Part shown: in pieces, positions 1-6,343 of the stretch | How the letters are laid out: the number at the start of each line of letters is the position of its first letter | Position numbering within the stretch: the first letter of the stretch is position 1 | Source: a bacterium | Lineage (GTDB): Bacteria > Patescibacteriota > Patescibacteriia > Patescibacteriales > JAGXOH01 | Direction of reading: 5' to 3' | Assembly (NCBI GenBank): GCA_021106995.1 | Contig: JAIOTG010000043.1 | Span: forward strand, 1 to 7,765 | DNA: 7,765 nt | Position numbers and translations under genes: made by a program | Notes under the pieces: model-generated | Seen by the model: only the letters and a program-made list of their open reading frames with translations | Databases searched by the model: none | Told to the model about the DNA's origin: nothing

Positions 1-2
1 AT

Positions 3-215
3 AAAAATATTTATAATATAATAAATATTAAAAACTCTAAGTATAAAAATAATTATAACCCCATTAATTCTGGTAGTAAAATAAAAGAGTTAAGAAATTA
101 TTCCCGAAATTATTTAAATTATTTATTTAAGATCAAAGATCCGCTTGCCTATAGATTGTCCAGTCTTAATAATCTTGAATTTTATATTGAATTAATGAAT
201 AAATTGCAAAGGTAG
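3..215 (+). CDS. tgt: C-terminal fragment of a tRNA-guanine transglycosylase (TGT) homologue lacking the zinc site
   Basis: The reading frame is open from the left edge to TAG at 213-215, giving 70 residues of a gene that starts outside the window. The family exchanges guanine 34 of certain tRNAs for a queuine precursor. The fragment fits the TGT C-terminus without gaps: INIKNSKYKNNYNPI, then NYSRNYLNYLF (family pattern YSRAYLxHLF), then LAYRLSSLNNLEFYIELM (family LxxRLxSxHNLxFYxxLM). In known TGTs this region holds zinc through C-x-C-x2-C plus a His 26 residues later. Here the equivalent residues are S25, I27, L30 and N56 of the fragment, at exactly that spacing, so all four ligands are gone. 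The protein also ends only 14 residues after the His position, about 25 shorter than usual. It could be a diverged paralogue, an inactive remnant or a zinc-independent form; the catalytic aspartates are not in the window. Confidence 0.72.
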   Translation, partial: KNIYNIINIKNSKYKNNYNPINSGSKIKELRNYSRNYLNYLFKIKDPLAYRLSSLNNLEFYIELMNKLQR

Positions 216-253
216 AAATCCGCTAATAATAGTATAAATAAATCAATTTTATA

Positions 254-282
254 TTGACATTAAAGTTGTTTTGTATTATATT
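254..282 (+). promoter_or_regulatory. Sigma70-type promoter of rnpB
   Basis: A perfect TTGACA at 254-259 is followed after 17 nt by TATATT at 277-282, which places the transcription start near 289. That lies just upstream of the extended P1 helix of RNase P RNA. This promoter also accounts for the gap between the TGT-like gene and rnpB, where no other gene or terminator is visible. Confidence 0.75.
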
Positions 283-314
283 TTTATTAAACAAAATTTG
301 TTTACAAAAATATC

Positions 315-757
315 AAAGTGAGTGGATAGTTGCTTCTTATTAGTTTTATACTTAAAACTAATAAGAAGAGGAAAGTCCGGACTCCTGGTCTTGTTTTAAC
401 AAGAATAAAAGTGGTAGTTGGTAACACCCACCGTGTTCATTTTGAATATAGGGAAAGTGCCGCAGAGACTATACTATTCTGTTGCTTTCGAGCGATAGGA
501 GAAAGGTGAAAAGTTGTGTGATGTTTATATTGATAATTGGGATATCCCTATCAATGTGAGCTACGCGCATTCTTTGAGTGGTGACACTTTAAGATGGTAA
601 ACCCTACCTGGAGCAAGAGTAAACCTCTGTTTTCTATAAACAGGGATGAAAAGTGACTCGCACAAGCCTATTAGCAATAATAGTGCTAAGATAAATGACT
701 ATCGCTCTGATTCTAGAAATAGAAACAGAGTACAGAATCCGGCTTATAACTCGCTTT
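315..757 (+). ncRNA. rnpB: RNase P RNA (bacterial type A-like)
   Basis: Catalytic RNA of RNase P, which removes the 5' leader of precursor tRNAs. The 5' conserved block GAGGAAAGTCCGGACTCC (368-385) and the 3' block ACAGAATCCGGCTTA (732-746) can form the P4 pseudoknot. Between them lie the other conserved blocks: GGTAACACCCACC near 420, AAAGGTGAAA near 503 and GGTAAACCCTACCTGGAGCAAGAG (597-620, given here in part as GGTAAACC and GGAGCAAGAG). P1 pairs 315-323 with 749-757, P2 pairs GATAGT (325-330) with ACTATC near 700, and P3 is a 15-bp perfect hairpin (333-347 with 354-368, loop ATACTT). Oddities are that P1 can be extended to 27 bp and that the L15 region has no GGU motif for the tRNA CCA end. 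Ends are taken from P1 pairing, so mature ends may differ by a few nucleotides. Confidence 0.95.
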
Positions 758-786
758 GATATTTTTGTAGATAAAATTTCTATAAT
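756..786 (+). promoter_or_regulatory. Possible promoter of the glycan operon, overlapping the 3' end of rnpB
   Basis: TTGATA at 756-761 and a perfect TATAAT at 781-786 are separated by 19 nt, slightly long. Transcription would begin near 793, leaving a leader of only about 16 nt before ATG 809. The -35 element is built from the P1 3' strand of rnpB. The alternative is read-through from the rnpB promoter, since no terminator separates rnpB from the next gene. Confidence 0.45.
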
Positions 787-808
787 TACTTGTAAAAATA
801 AATTAACT

Positions 809-2248
809 ATGAAAAGATCAGAACTATTTTTTTCTTTTTTACTACTCCCTTTAGATTTTTTAATGATAATTTTAGCTGGAATCTCAGCTTATTTTATTAG
901 ATTTTCAGATTTTACCACAAATATTAGGCCAGCTATTTTTGAATTTCCTTTTGATAATTATATTAAAATAACTTTATTAGTAGCTTTTTTATGGTTGCCT
1001 ATTTTTGCTTTTGCTGGTCTTTATAATATAAAGAGTGCCAGAAAATTAATAAAAGAGGTTTATAAGGTGATTTTAGCCTGTTCCACGGGTTTGATGTTGA
1101 TTATTATTTTAATATTTGTAAGGCGAGAACTTTTTGATTCTCGTTTTATCGTTTTGGCAGCTTGGATACTTGCTATAATTTACATTATTTTTGCCCGGGG
1201 TGTTGTTAGATTAACCCAGAGATATTTGTTTAATTTTGGCATTGGAGTCAGAAAGGTTATTTTGGTTGGTAGTAGTAAGACGGGTGATAATTTAATTAAT
1301 AAATTTTCTAGTGATAAAACTTTTGGTTTTGAAGTAGTAAAAAGAGTTAGAGATTTTTCAGCAGACACTAGTCAGGAATTAGCCAAATTTGTAGAGGATA
1401 ATAAAAATAATCCCAACAAAGATAAGAGAATAGACGAAATAATACAAAGTGACCCTAATTTAACAAAGGTGGAGACTTTAAGGCTTTATGACTTCGCTGA
1501 TGAGCATCAATTGATTTTTAAATATGTGGCAGATCTTTTAGGGACCAAGGTCTTAAAAACAGAATTGATGGAAATATCTGGAATGCCTGTTATAGAGGTT
1601 AAAAAAACTCCCCTGGAAGGCTGGGGAAGGATAGTTAAAAGACTCTTTGACCTTATAGGATCTTTTTCTTTGTTTATAGTTTTATCTCCTGTTTTAATAT
1701 TAGTAACTATATTAATAAAAATAGACTCTAAAGGTACAATTTTGTTTTTTAAAAAAGATGATGGAGCTCCTGTGCGAAGGGTTGGGCAGGGTGGAGTTTT
1801 GTTTGATTATTTTAAATTTCGTTCTATGATTCCAGGTAGTGATAATATGCGTTACAATGAATTATCTGACAAAAATTTAAGAGATGACGGTCCTTTGGTA
1901 AAAATAAAAGATGACCCAAGAGTCACGAGGATTGGAAAATTTATAAGAAAATGGAGCATAGATGAATTCCCAGAAATTATTCTTGTTTTAATGGGGCGCA
2001 TGAGTCTGGTTGGCCCAAGACCGCATCTGCCCGAAGAGGTTGCCAAATATGAACAAAGACATAAAAAAGTTTTAACTGTAAAGCCTGGAATGACTGGACT
2101 TGCCCAGATTTCAGGTAGAAGCGATTTAAATTTTGAGGAAGAGGTAAAGCTTGATACTTATTATGTAGAAAATTGGAGCTTTTTATTAGATTTATCAATA
2201 CTTCTTAGAACTCCCTTGGCTTTAATAAAGAAAAGAGAGGCTAATTAA
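809..2248 (+). CDS. Polyisoprenyl-phosphate sugar-1-phosphate transferase (WcaJ/WbaP-type initiating glycosyltransferase)
   Basis: Membrane enzyme that transfers a sugar-1-phosphate from a nucleotide sugar to the lipid carrier (normally undecaprenyl phosphate), the first step of exopolysaccharide or surface glycan assembly. The protein has 479 residues, usual for the family. Four hydrophobic segments lie near residues 7-32, 54-72, 84-104 and 113-133, followed by a Rossmann-like region opening with RKVILVGSSKTGDNL (148-162). The catalytic domain starts with the membrane segment near 279-303, then FKFRSM (335-340), DPRVTRIGKFIRKWSIDEFPE (369-389) with the family Asp-Glu pair at 385-386, SLVGPRP (399-405) and PGMTGLAQISGR (426-437). 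The in-frame ATG at 695 is rejected as start because it lies inside the 3' domain of rnpB; ATG 809 leads straight into the first membrane segment. No Shine-Dalgarno motif is seen. The sugar cannot be read from sequence. It is first in a five-gene operon. Confidence 0.93.
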   Translation: MKRSELFFSFLLLPLDFLMIILAGISAYFIRFSDFTTNIRPAIFEFPFDNYIKITLLVAFLWLPIFAFAGLYNIKSARKLIKEVYKVILACSTGLMLIIILIFVRRELFDSRFIVLAAWILAIIYIIFARGVVRLTQRYLFNFGIGVRKVILVGSSKTGDNLINKFSSDKTFGFEVVKRVRDFSADTSQELAKFVEDNKNNPNKDKRIDEIIQSDPNLTKVETLRLYDFADEHQLIFKYVADLLGTKVLKTELMEISGMPVIEVKKTPLEGWGRIVKRLFDLIGSFSLFIVLSPVLILVTILIKIDSKGTILFFKKDDGAPVRRVGQGGVLFDYFKFRSMIPGSDNMRYNELSDKNLRDDGPLVKIKDDPRVTRIGKFIRKWSIDEFPEIILVLMGRMSLVGPRPHLPEEVAKYEQRHKKVLTVKPGMTGLAQISGRSDLNFEEEVKLDTYYVENWSFLLDLSILLRTPLALIKKREAN

Positions 2249-2265
2249 AATAATATTAAAGATAT

Positions 2266-3381
2266 ATGAAAGTAGCTCTAGTTCATGATCACTTAGCTCA
2301 GGATGGCGGGGCTGAAAAGGTTTTAAAGGTTTTGGCAGATATTTTTCCTGAGGCAAAAATATTTACCTTGCTTTATGAAAAAAATAATGCCGACAAGTAT
2401 TATAAGGGTAGAGAGATAGATACCTCTATAATTCAGCGTTTGCCTGGTGGGGTTAAACATTACCAATGGTATATGCCTTTTATGCCTATGGCAGTAGAAT
2501 TTTTTGATTTAACAAGTTTTGATTTGGTTATTTCAGATACAAGTTCTTTTGCTAAAGGAGTAATAACCTTACCGGAAACGCCGCATATTTGTTATTGTCA
2601 CACTCCAACCAGATATCTCTGGAGTGATACGCATAGCTATATAAACGAACTTAGATATAATAAATATTTTAAAAAAGTTATCTCTTTAGTTCTTAATAAA
2701 GTTAGAATTTGGGATAGATTGGCCGCTGATAGGGTGGATTATTTTATTGCTAATTCATATACTGTTCAAAAAAGAATTAAAAAATATTATAGAAGAAATT
2801 CAGAAGTTATTTATCCGCCAGTTGAAACAAACGATTTTAAAATAAATAAAAGTAAAGATAAAGAGTTTGGGAAACCCTATTTTTTAGTTGGAGGACGTTT
2901 GGCCCCTTATAAAAGAAATGATTTAGTAATAGAGGTTTTTAAAGAATTAAATTGGAAATTAAAAGTATTTGGAGATGGTGTTGATATGAAAAGGTTAAAA
3001 AAGATTGCAGACGGAAATCCTAATATTGAGTTTCTTGGCTGGGTAGAAAGAGATCATCTAAATAAATTATATAGTAACGCAGAGGCCCTTATTCATCCCC
3101 AGGTAGAAGATTTTGGTATTTCATTGATAGAGGCCATGGCCTCTGGTCGTCCTGTCGTAGCACTTAAGGAGGGCGGGGCTACTGAAACAGTTTTAGAAGG
3201 AAAAACGGGATTATTTTTTAAAGATCAAAAGGCAGAGTCTCTTAAAGCTTGCCTTGAAAATTTTTATAGTTATAAATTTGACTCTCAGTTTATAAGAAAT
3301 CATTCCAAGAATTTTTCTAGAGAAAAATTTGAGAAAAATTTGAGAAAATTCATTTTAGACAAAACTAATCTATCAATTTAG
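2266..3381 (+). CDS. GT-B glycosyltransferase, GT4-type (WbaZ/mannosyltransferase-like)
   Basis: Probably cytoplasmic or membrane-associated enzyme that adds a sugar from a nucleotide-sugar donor to the growing lipid-linked glycan begun by the preceding transferase. The N-terminal Rossmann domain starts MKVALVHDHLAQDGGAEKVL, an acceptor-side glycine-rich loop; CYCHTPTRYLW (109-119) is characteristic of the WbaZ-like branch. The donor domain has GGRLAPYKR (209-217), where the Arg and Lys should contact the donor phosphates, and EDFGISLIE (281-289), the E-x7-E motif, followed by AMASGRPVVA and GGATETV. The length of 371 residues is normal. It begins 17 nt after the transferase stop and ends 5 nt before the next gene, so the genes are surely co-transcribed. 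No Shine-Dalgarno motif is present. Mannose specificity is a family guess only. Confidence 0.9.
   Translation: MKVALVHDHLAQDGGAEKVLKVLADIFPEAKIFTLLYEKNNADKYYKGREIDTSIIQRLPGGVKHYQWYMPFMPMAVEFFDLTSFDLVISDTSSFAKGVITLPETPHICYCHTPTRYLWSDTHSYINELRYNKYFKKVISLVLNKVRIWDRLAADRVDYFIANSYTVQKRIKKYYRRNSEVIYPPVETNDFKINKSKDKEFGKPYFLVGGRLAPYKRNDLVIEVFKELNWKLKVFGDGVDMKRLKKIADGNPNIEFLGWVERDHLNKLYSNAEALIHPQVEDFGISLIEAMASGRPVVALKEGGATETVLEGKTGLFFKDQKAESLKACLENFYSYKFDSQFIRNHSKNFSREKFEKNLRKFILDKTNLSI
3320..3350 (+). repeat. Short 11-nt tandem repeat inside a coding region
   Basis: GAGAAAAATTT occurs at 3320-3330 and 3331-3341, and a third copy shortened by one A (GAGAAAATT) at 3342-3350. It encodes part of the lysine- and phenylalanine-rich tail of the first GT4 enzyme. 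The unit is not a multiple of three, so gain or loss of a copy would shift the frame near the C-terminus. Confidence 0.7.
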
Positions 3382-3386
3382 TTTTT

Positions 3387-4550
3387 ATGAAAATAGGAAT
3401 TGATATAAGAACATTAATGGATAGGCAATATAGTGGCGTATCAGAATATGCGCTTAATTTAATTTTGGGGATTTTACTTAAAAATGAAATTAATCAGGAA
3501 CATGAGATAAAATTGTTTTATAATTCTGGACGCAATATTATAAAGCAAATGCCAGATTTTAAAAAATATAAATGCAAGATTGTTTATTCCCGCTATCCTA
3601 ATAAAATTTTTAATTATTTAATGCAAAAAGGTTTAGGTTTTCCCAAATTAGATAGACTTTTAGGGGTAGATTTGTTTATTTTTCCTCATATTAATTTTTT
3701 TAATACATCCTCACGTTGTAAAACAATTTTAACAATCCATGATTTATCTTTTTTAAGATATCCAGAATTTTTTAGTTTAAGAAAAAATATTTGGCATTTT
3801 ATGTTGAATATTAAAAAAATGGTTAAAAAAGTTGATGTGATAATAGCTATATCTGAAAATACTAAAAAGGATATAGTGGAACTTTTGGGTGTGGATGGGG
3901 ATAGAGTGAAGGTTGTTGAGAGCGGAATAAATAAAGAAGAATTTGGAGTTGTAAATCCCCAAGATTACAAATACAAAGAGATTAGGAAAAAATATGACTT
4001 GCCTAGTAATTTTTTTCTTTATTTAGGAAACCTAGAGCCTAGAAAAAATATAGTAAGAATTATAAAAGCTTACGATATTTTTATTAAAAATTATCCAAAG
4101 TTAAATTATGAATTAATAATTGCCGGCGGCGGCGGTTGGAAGAATAAAGATATATACAAAGTTTATAATAAATCTAAAAACAAGAATAAAATTAAATTTT
4201 TAGGTTATATTTCAAGAGATGAAAAAAAGTATTTTTATAATATGGCCGCTTTATTTTTATTTCCATCTCTCTATGAGGGCTTTGGACTCCCTCCTCTTGA
4301 AGCTATGGCCTGTGGAGTGCCGGTTTTGACAAGTTCCATTTCAAGTCTGCCCGAGGTAACAAGAAATTGCGCTATATTGGTTAATCCTTCTGATTTTAGA
4401 AGTATAGCAAGGGGGATGGAGGAGGGGGTTTTGAATAAAAAATTAAGAGAAAATTTAATTTTAAAAGGTTTTGAGAATGTTAAATTTTTTGATAAGTCAA
4501 AAACAGTTGATGGTTATTTTGAAGTGATTAATAGCTTAATTAAGAATTAA
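3387..4550 (+). CDS. GT-B glycosyltransferase, GT4-type, second of the pair
   Basis: Adds a sugar from a nucleotide-sugar donor to a glycan acceptor, presumably the same lipid-linked chain as its neighbour. The N-terminal domain opens MKIGIDIRTLMDRQYSGVSEY, with the glycine loop typical of this branch (family GIDARxxxxxxxGIGRY). TILTIHDLSFLRYPEFF (113-129) carries the conserved HD pair, and VIAISENTKKDI-like sequence follows (151-163). The donor domain has YLGNLEPRKN (212-221), IAGGGGWK (245-252), FLGYISRDE (271-279) and EGFGLPPLE (297-305), the E-x7-E motif, then AMACGVPV and SSLPEV. The 387 residues are normal for MtfB-like GT4 enzymes. It starts 5 nt after the preceding stop with no Shine-Dalgarno motif, and its stop lies 3 nt before mnmA, which suggests translational coupling. 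Donor and linkage are unknown. Confidence 0.91.
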   Translation: MKIGIDIRTLMDRQYSGVSEYALNLILGILLKNEINQEHEIKLFYNSGRNIIKQMPDFKKYKCKIVYSRYPNKIFNYLMQKGLGFPKLDRLLGVDLFIFPHINFFNTSSRCKTILTIHDLSFLRYPEFFSLRKNIWHFMLNIKKMVKKVDVIIAISENTKKDIVELLGVDGDRVKVVESGINKEEFGVVNPQDYKYKEIRKKYDLPSNFFLYLGNLEPRKNIVRIIKAYDIFIKNYPKLNYELIIAGGGGWKNKDIYKVYNKSKNKNKIKFLGYISRDEKKYFYNMAALFLFPSLYEGFGLPPLEAMACGVPVLTSSISSLPEVTRNCAILVNPSDFRSIARGMEEGVLNKKLRENLILKGFENVKFFDKSKTVDGYFEVINSLIKN

Positions 4551-4553
4551 AAA

Positions 4554-5582
4554 ATGAAAAAAAATAAGATTATTATAGGTATGTCTGGAGGTGTCGACTC
4601 TTCAATATCGGCTAAAATTTTAAAGGATAAAGGTTTTGATGTTTTAGGTGTCTTCTTGCGCCTAGGCTTTGATCAGGAGGAGGATGAAAATTTTGCAAGA
4701 AAAATATGTGAGCAATTAGAAATAAAATTTTATCCAGTCAATATAGCAGGGGAATTTAAAAAAGAAATTATAAATTATTTTATTGATTCTTATAAAAAAG
4801 GGATAACTCCAAATCCTTGTATTAAATGTAATAAATTTATCAAATTTGATAAATTTTTAAAATTAGCCTCCAATCTAGGCTATGATTATATAGCCACTGG
4901 CCATTACGCTATTATTAAAAAAAAGGGAACAATTTATAGCCTTCATAAAGGGGTTGATAAAACAAAAGATCAGTCTTATTTTCTCTACACATTAGGACAA
5001 AAAGAATTATCTCGAGTTATTTTCCCCTTGGGCAACCTTTTTAAAAAAGACATGAAGGTATTAGCTAAAAAATATGGTCTAAATTATAAAAAAAGTGAAA
5101 GTCAAGATATTTGTTTTATTCAAAAAGATCACAATGAATTTTTAAAAGAAAATCTAACTTTAAAAAAGGGACCTATAAAGAATTTGTTCGGAGAAATTTT
5201 AGGAGAACATCAGGGCTTGCCTCTTTATACCATTGGTCAGAGAAGGGGGGTTGAGCTAGGCGGAATAGGGCCGTTGTATGTAGTTAAATGTGACTATAAA
5301 AATAATATTTTATATGTAAGTGACGATGGTAATAATAAAAATCTTTACAGAGATAAATTTGAAGTAAAAAAAGTTAGTTGGATTATAAGCGATAAAGAAA
5401 AAATAATTAAATGTGATACTGTCATAAGATATGGAGGCAAACCTATAAAATCAAAAATTATAAAAGGTCTTGAAAATGTATACACTGTTGAATTGGAGAG
5501 AAAAAATAGAGCCATAACTCCAGGACAAAGCGCCGTTTTCTATGAAGGGGATGAAGTTTTAGGGGGCGGAATAATAAAATAA
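4554..5582 (+). CDS. mnmA: tRNA-specific 2-thiouridylase MnmA
   Basis: Cytoplasmic enzyme that adenylates and thiolates C2 of the wobble uridine 34 of Lys, Glu and Gln tRNAs, taking sulfur from a persulfide carrier. The ATP-binding PP-loop is SGGVDSS (11-17). TPNPCIKCN (85-93) supplies C92, matching the catalytic Cys102 of the E. coli enzyme, and SQDICFI (183-189) supplies C187, matching Cys199. ATGHYA (114-119), KDQSYFLYTL (138-147) and PLYTIGQRRGVELGG (223-237) are further family motifs, and the C-terminal beta-barrel ends with ITPGQSAVFYEGDEVLGGG (321-339). At 342 residues it is shorter than the E. coli protein (about 368); the main gap is a deleted loop after GVFLRL (32-37). Start ATG 4554 lies 3 nt after the GT stop. 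Its place at the end of a glycan operon looks like compact-genome packing rather than a functional link. Confidence 0.96.
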   Translation: MKKNKIIIGMSGGVDSSISAKILKDKGFDVLGVFLRLGFDQEEDENFARKICEQLEIKFYPVNIAGEFKKEIINYFIDSYKKGITPNPCIKCNKFIKFDKFLKLASNLGYDYIATGHYAIIKKKGTIYSLHKGVDKTKDQSYFLYTLGQKELSRVIFPLGNLFKKDMKVLAKKYGLNYKKSESQDICFIQKDHNEFLKENLTLKKGPIKNLFGEILGEHQGLPLYTIGQRRGVELGGIGPLYVVKCDYKNNILYVSDDGNNKNLYRDKFEVKKVSWIISDKEKIIKCDTVIRYGGKPIKSKIIKGLENVYTVELERKNRAITPGQSAVFYEGDEVLGGGIIK

Positions 5583-5598
5583 ATAGGATTTTAATAGT

Positions 5599-6027
5599 AT
5601 GTTAGATGAAAAAACTTTTAGGATAATTAAATGTGCTGGAGGTATTGTTAAAAATAAGGATAGAATAATACTTATTCAAATTAAACAAACTGGAGGTTGG
5701 GCTTTTCCTAAAGGGAAGATAGGGGCAAGTGAAACACCTCTAGAGGCTGCAAAACGCGAAATTTACGAAGAGACTGGAGTTAAAAAAATTTCTTTAAGTA
5801 AAAATTTAGGAAAATATAGTCGCCCCGTTGCTGATGGTAAGCCCGTAATGCTTGTTATTGATATGTTTTTATTTGAAACTGTTGAAGAAAAAGTGGAAAA
5901 AATTAAAAATGATGTTAAGGATGCCAAATGGATACCTATTAGTGAGATTCAAAAAATATTAAGTTTAAAAGAGGATAGAGAATTTTACATTTCTATAAAA
6001 AATATTTTAAAAGGCTCTAGCGAGTAA
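5599..6027 (+). CDS. NUDIX hydrolase
   Basis: Hydrolyses a nucleoside diphosphate linked to another group (X), using a divalent metal. The complete NUDIX box G-x5-E-x7-REUxEExGU spans residues 39-61, with REIYEETGV at its end, preceded by WAFPKGK (34-40). The substrate cannot be assigned; the FPKGK style and 142-residue length fit Ap4A/Ap6A hydrolase-like or (8-oxo-)dGTP or NDP-sugar pyrophosphatases. NDP-sugar hydrolysis would suit the glycan genes upstream, but that is speculation. It starts 16 nt after mnmA with only a weak AGGA-like element (near 5585) well upstream. The TAA stop lies in the loop of the operon terminator. Confidence 0.92.
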   Translation: MLDEKTFRIIKCAGGIVKNKDRIILIQIKQTGGWAFPKGKIGASETPLEAAKREIYEETGVKKISLSKNLGKYSRPVADGKPVMLVIDMFLFETVEEKVEKIKNDVKDAKWIPISEIQKILSLKEDREFYISIKNILKGSSE

Positions 6028-6043
6028 AGCTAGAGCCTTTGTT
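6010..6043. terminator. Bidirectional intrinsic terminator between convergent genes
   Basis: AAAGGCTCTAGC (6010-6021) pairs perfectly with GCTAGAGCCTTT (6029-6040), a 12-bp stem with a 7-nt loop. On the plus strand it is followed by T-rich sequence (TTTGTTAATTTT); on the minus strand the flank reads TTTTAAAATATT. It ends the glycan/mnmA/NUDIX operon and, from the other side, the minus-strand gene whose stop is 11 nt away. The NUDIX stop codon (6025-6027) lies in the loop. Confidence 0.92.
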
Positions 6044-6051
6044 AATTTTGA

Positions 6052-6264
6052 TTATTGAGCTTTTGCCCATCTTTTAAAATCTTCTTCGGCTGCGGGTTTG
6101 TACATTTTAAGCTTGTCAGCCGTCTGGACTTCTTTCCAAGTATCTCCCCCCCCTTTTTTTCTTGTTTCAATTACGAGGCTTTTATTATTCCAACGTCCCT
6201 GCATCACCGTACCACTTTCTGTTTTTACGTCCACCAACCCCTTCCAATTATTGTTTCCTTCCAA
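6052..6264 (-). CDS. Small hypothetical protein, TTG start
   Basis: I do not recognise this 70-residue protein. It is charged and tryptophan-rich (W7, W25, W43, W66), with alternating hydrophobic residues in WKGLVDVKTESGTVMQGRW (7-25) and SLVIETRK (29-36) that suggest a small beta sheet, and a charged helical tail, AAEEDFKRWAKAQ. No signal peptide or membrane segment is seen. The start is TTG at 6264-6262, because AGGAGG (6277-6272) lies 7 nt upstream. An in-frame ATG at 6372 would add 36 unlikely residues and falls at the predicted promoter. GC is about 42% by hand count, against roughly 30% in neighbours. The codons for R35-D41 include an A7G8 homopolymer. It is convergent with the NUDIX operon and divergent from rpsB. 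The composition suggests transfer or strong protein-level constraint; the gene looks real because of its start signal and terminator. Confidence 0.68.
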   Translation of the reverse strand: MEGNNNWKGLVDVKTESGTVMQGRWNNKSLVIETRKKGGGDTWKEVQTADKLKMYKPAAEEDFKRWAKAQ

Positions 6265-6271
6265 GATTACC

Positions 6272-6277
6272 CCTCCT
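6272..6277 (-). promoter_or_regulatory. Perfect Shine-Dalgarno site that sets a TTG start
   Basis: AGGAGG on the minus strand, 7 nt before TTG at 6264. It is the only strong Shine-Dalgarno sequence in front of any gene in the window, and it decides the start of the 70-residue gene. Confidence 0.8.
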
Positions 6278-6343
6278 TTTTGGGTTAAAAAATTAAAAAC
6301 AAAAACCAGTTTATAGACTCGGTAGTCTCCTTGTTTAAAAATA

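Noticed and set aside
695..808. N-terminal extension of the sugar transferase from ATG 695
   Set aside because: It translates the conserved 3' domain of RNase P RNA and lacks family similarity; the family-like N-terminus starts at ATG 809.
1180..2198. Minus-strand ORFs within the sugar transferase gene
   Set aside because: Shadows of a clearly conserved coding frame with no initiation signals or recognisable motifs.
4833..4856. 24-bp perfect palindrome inside mnmA
   Set aside because: It arises from repeated Lys-Phe codons (AAA TTT) in the conserved CNKFIKFDKF segment; the protein motif explains it without a regulatory role.
6055..6316. Two plus-strand ORFs opposite the small minus-strand gene
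   Set aside because: Phe/Pro/Ser-rich translations typical of the antisense of a Lys/Glu-rich gene, with no start signal.
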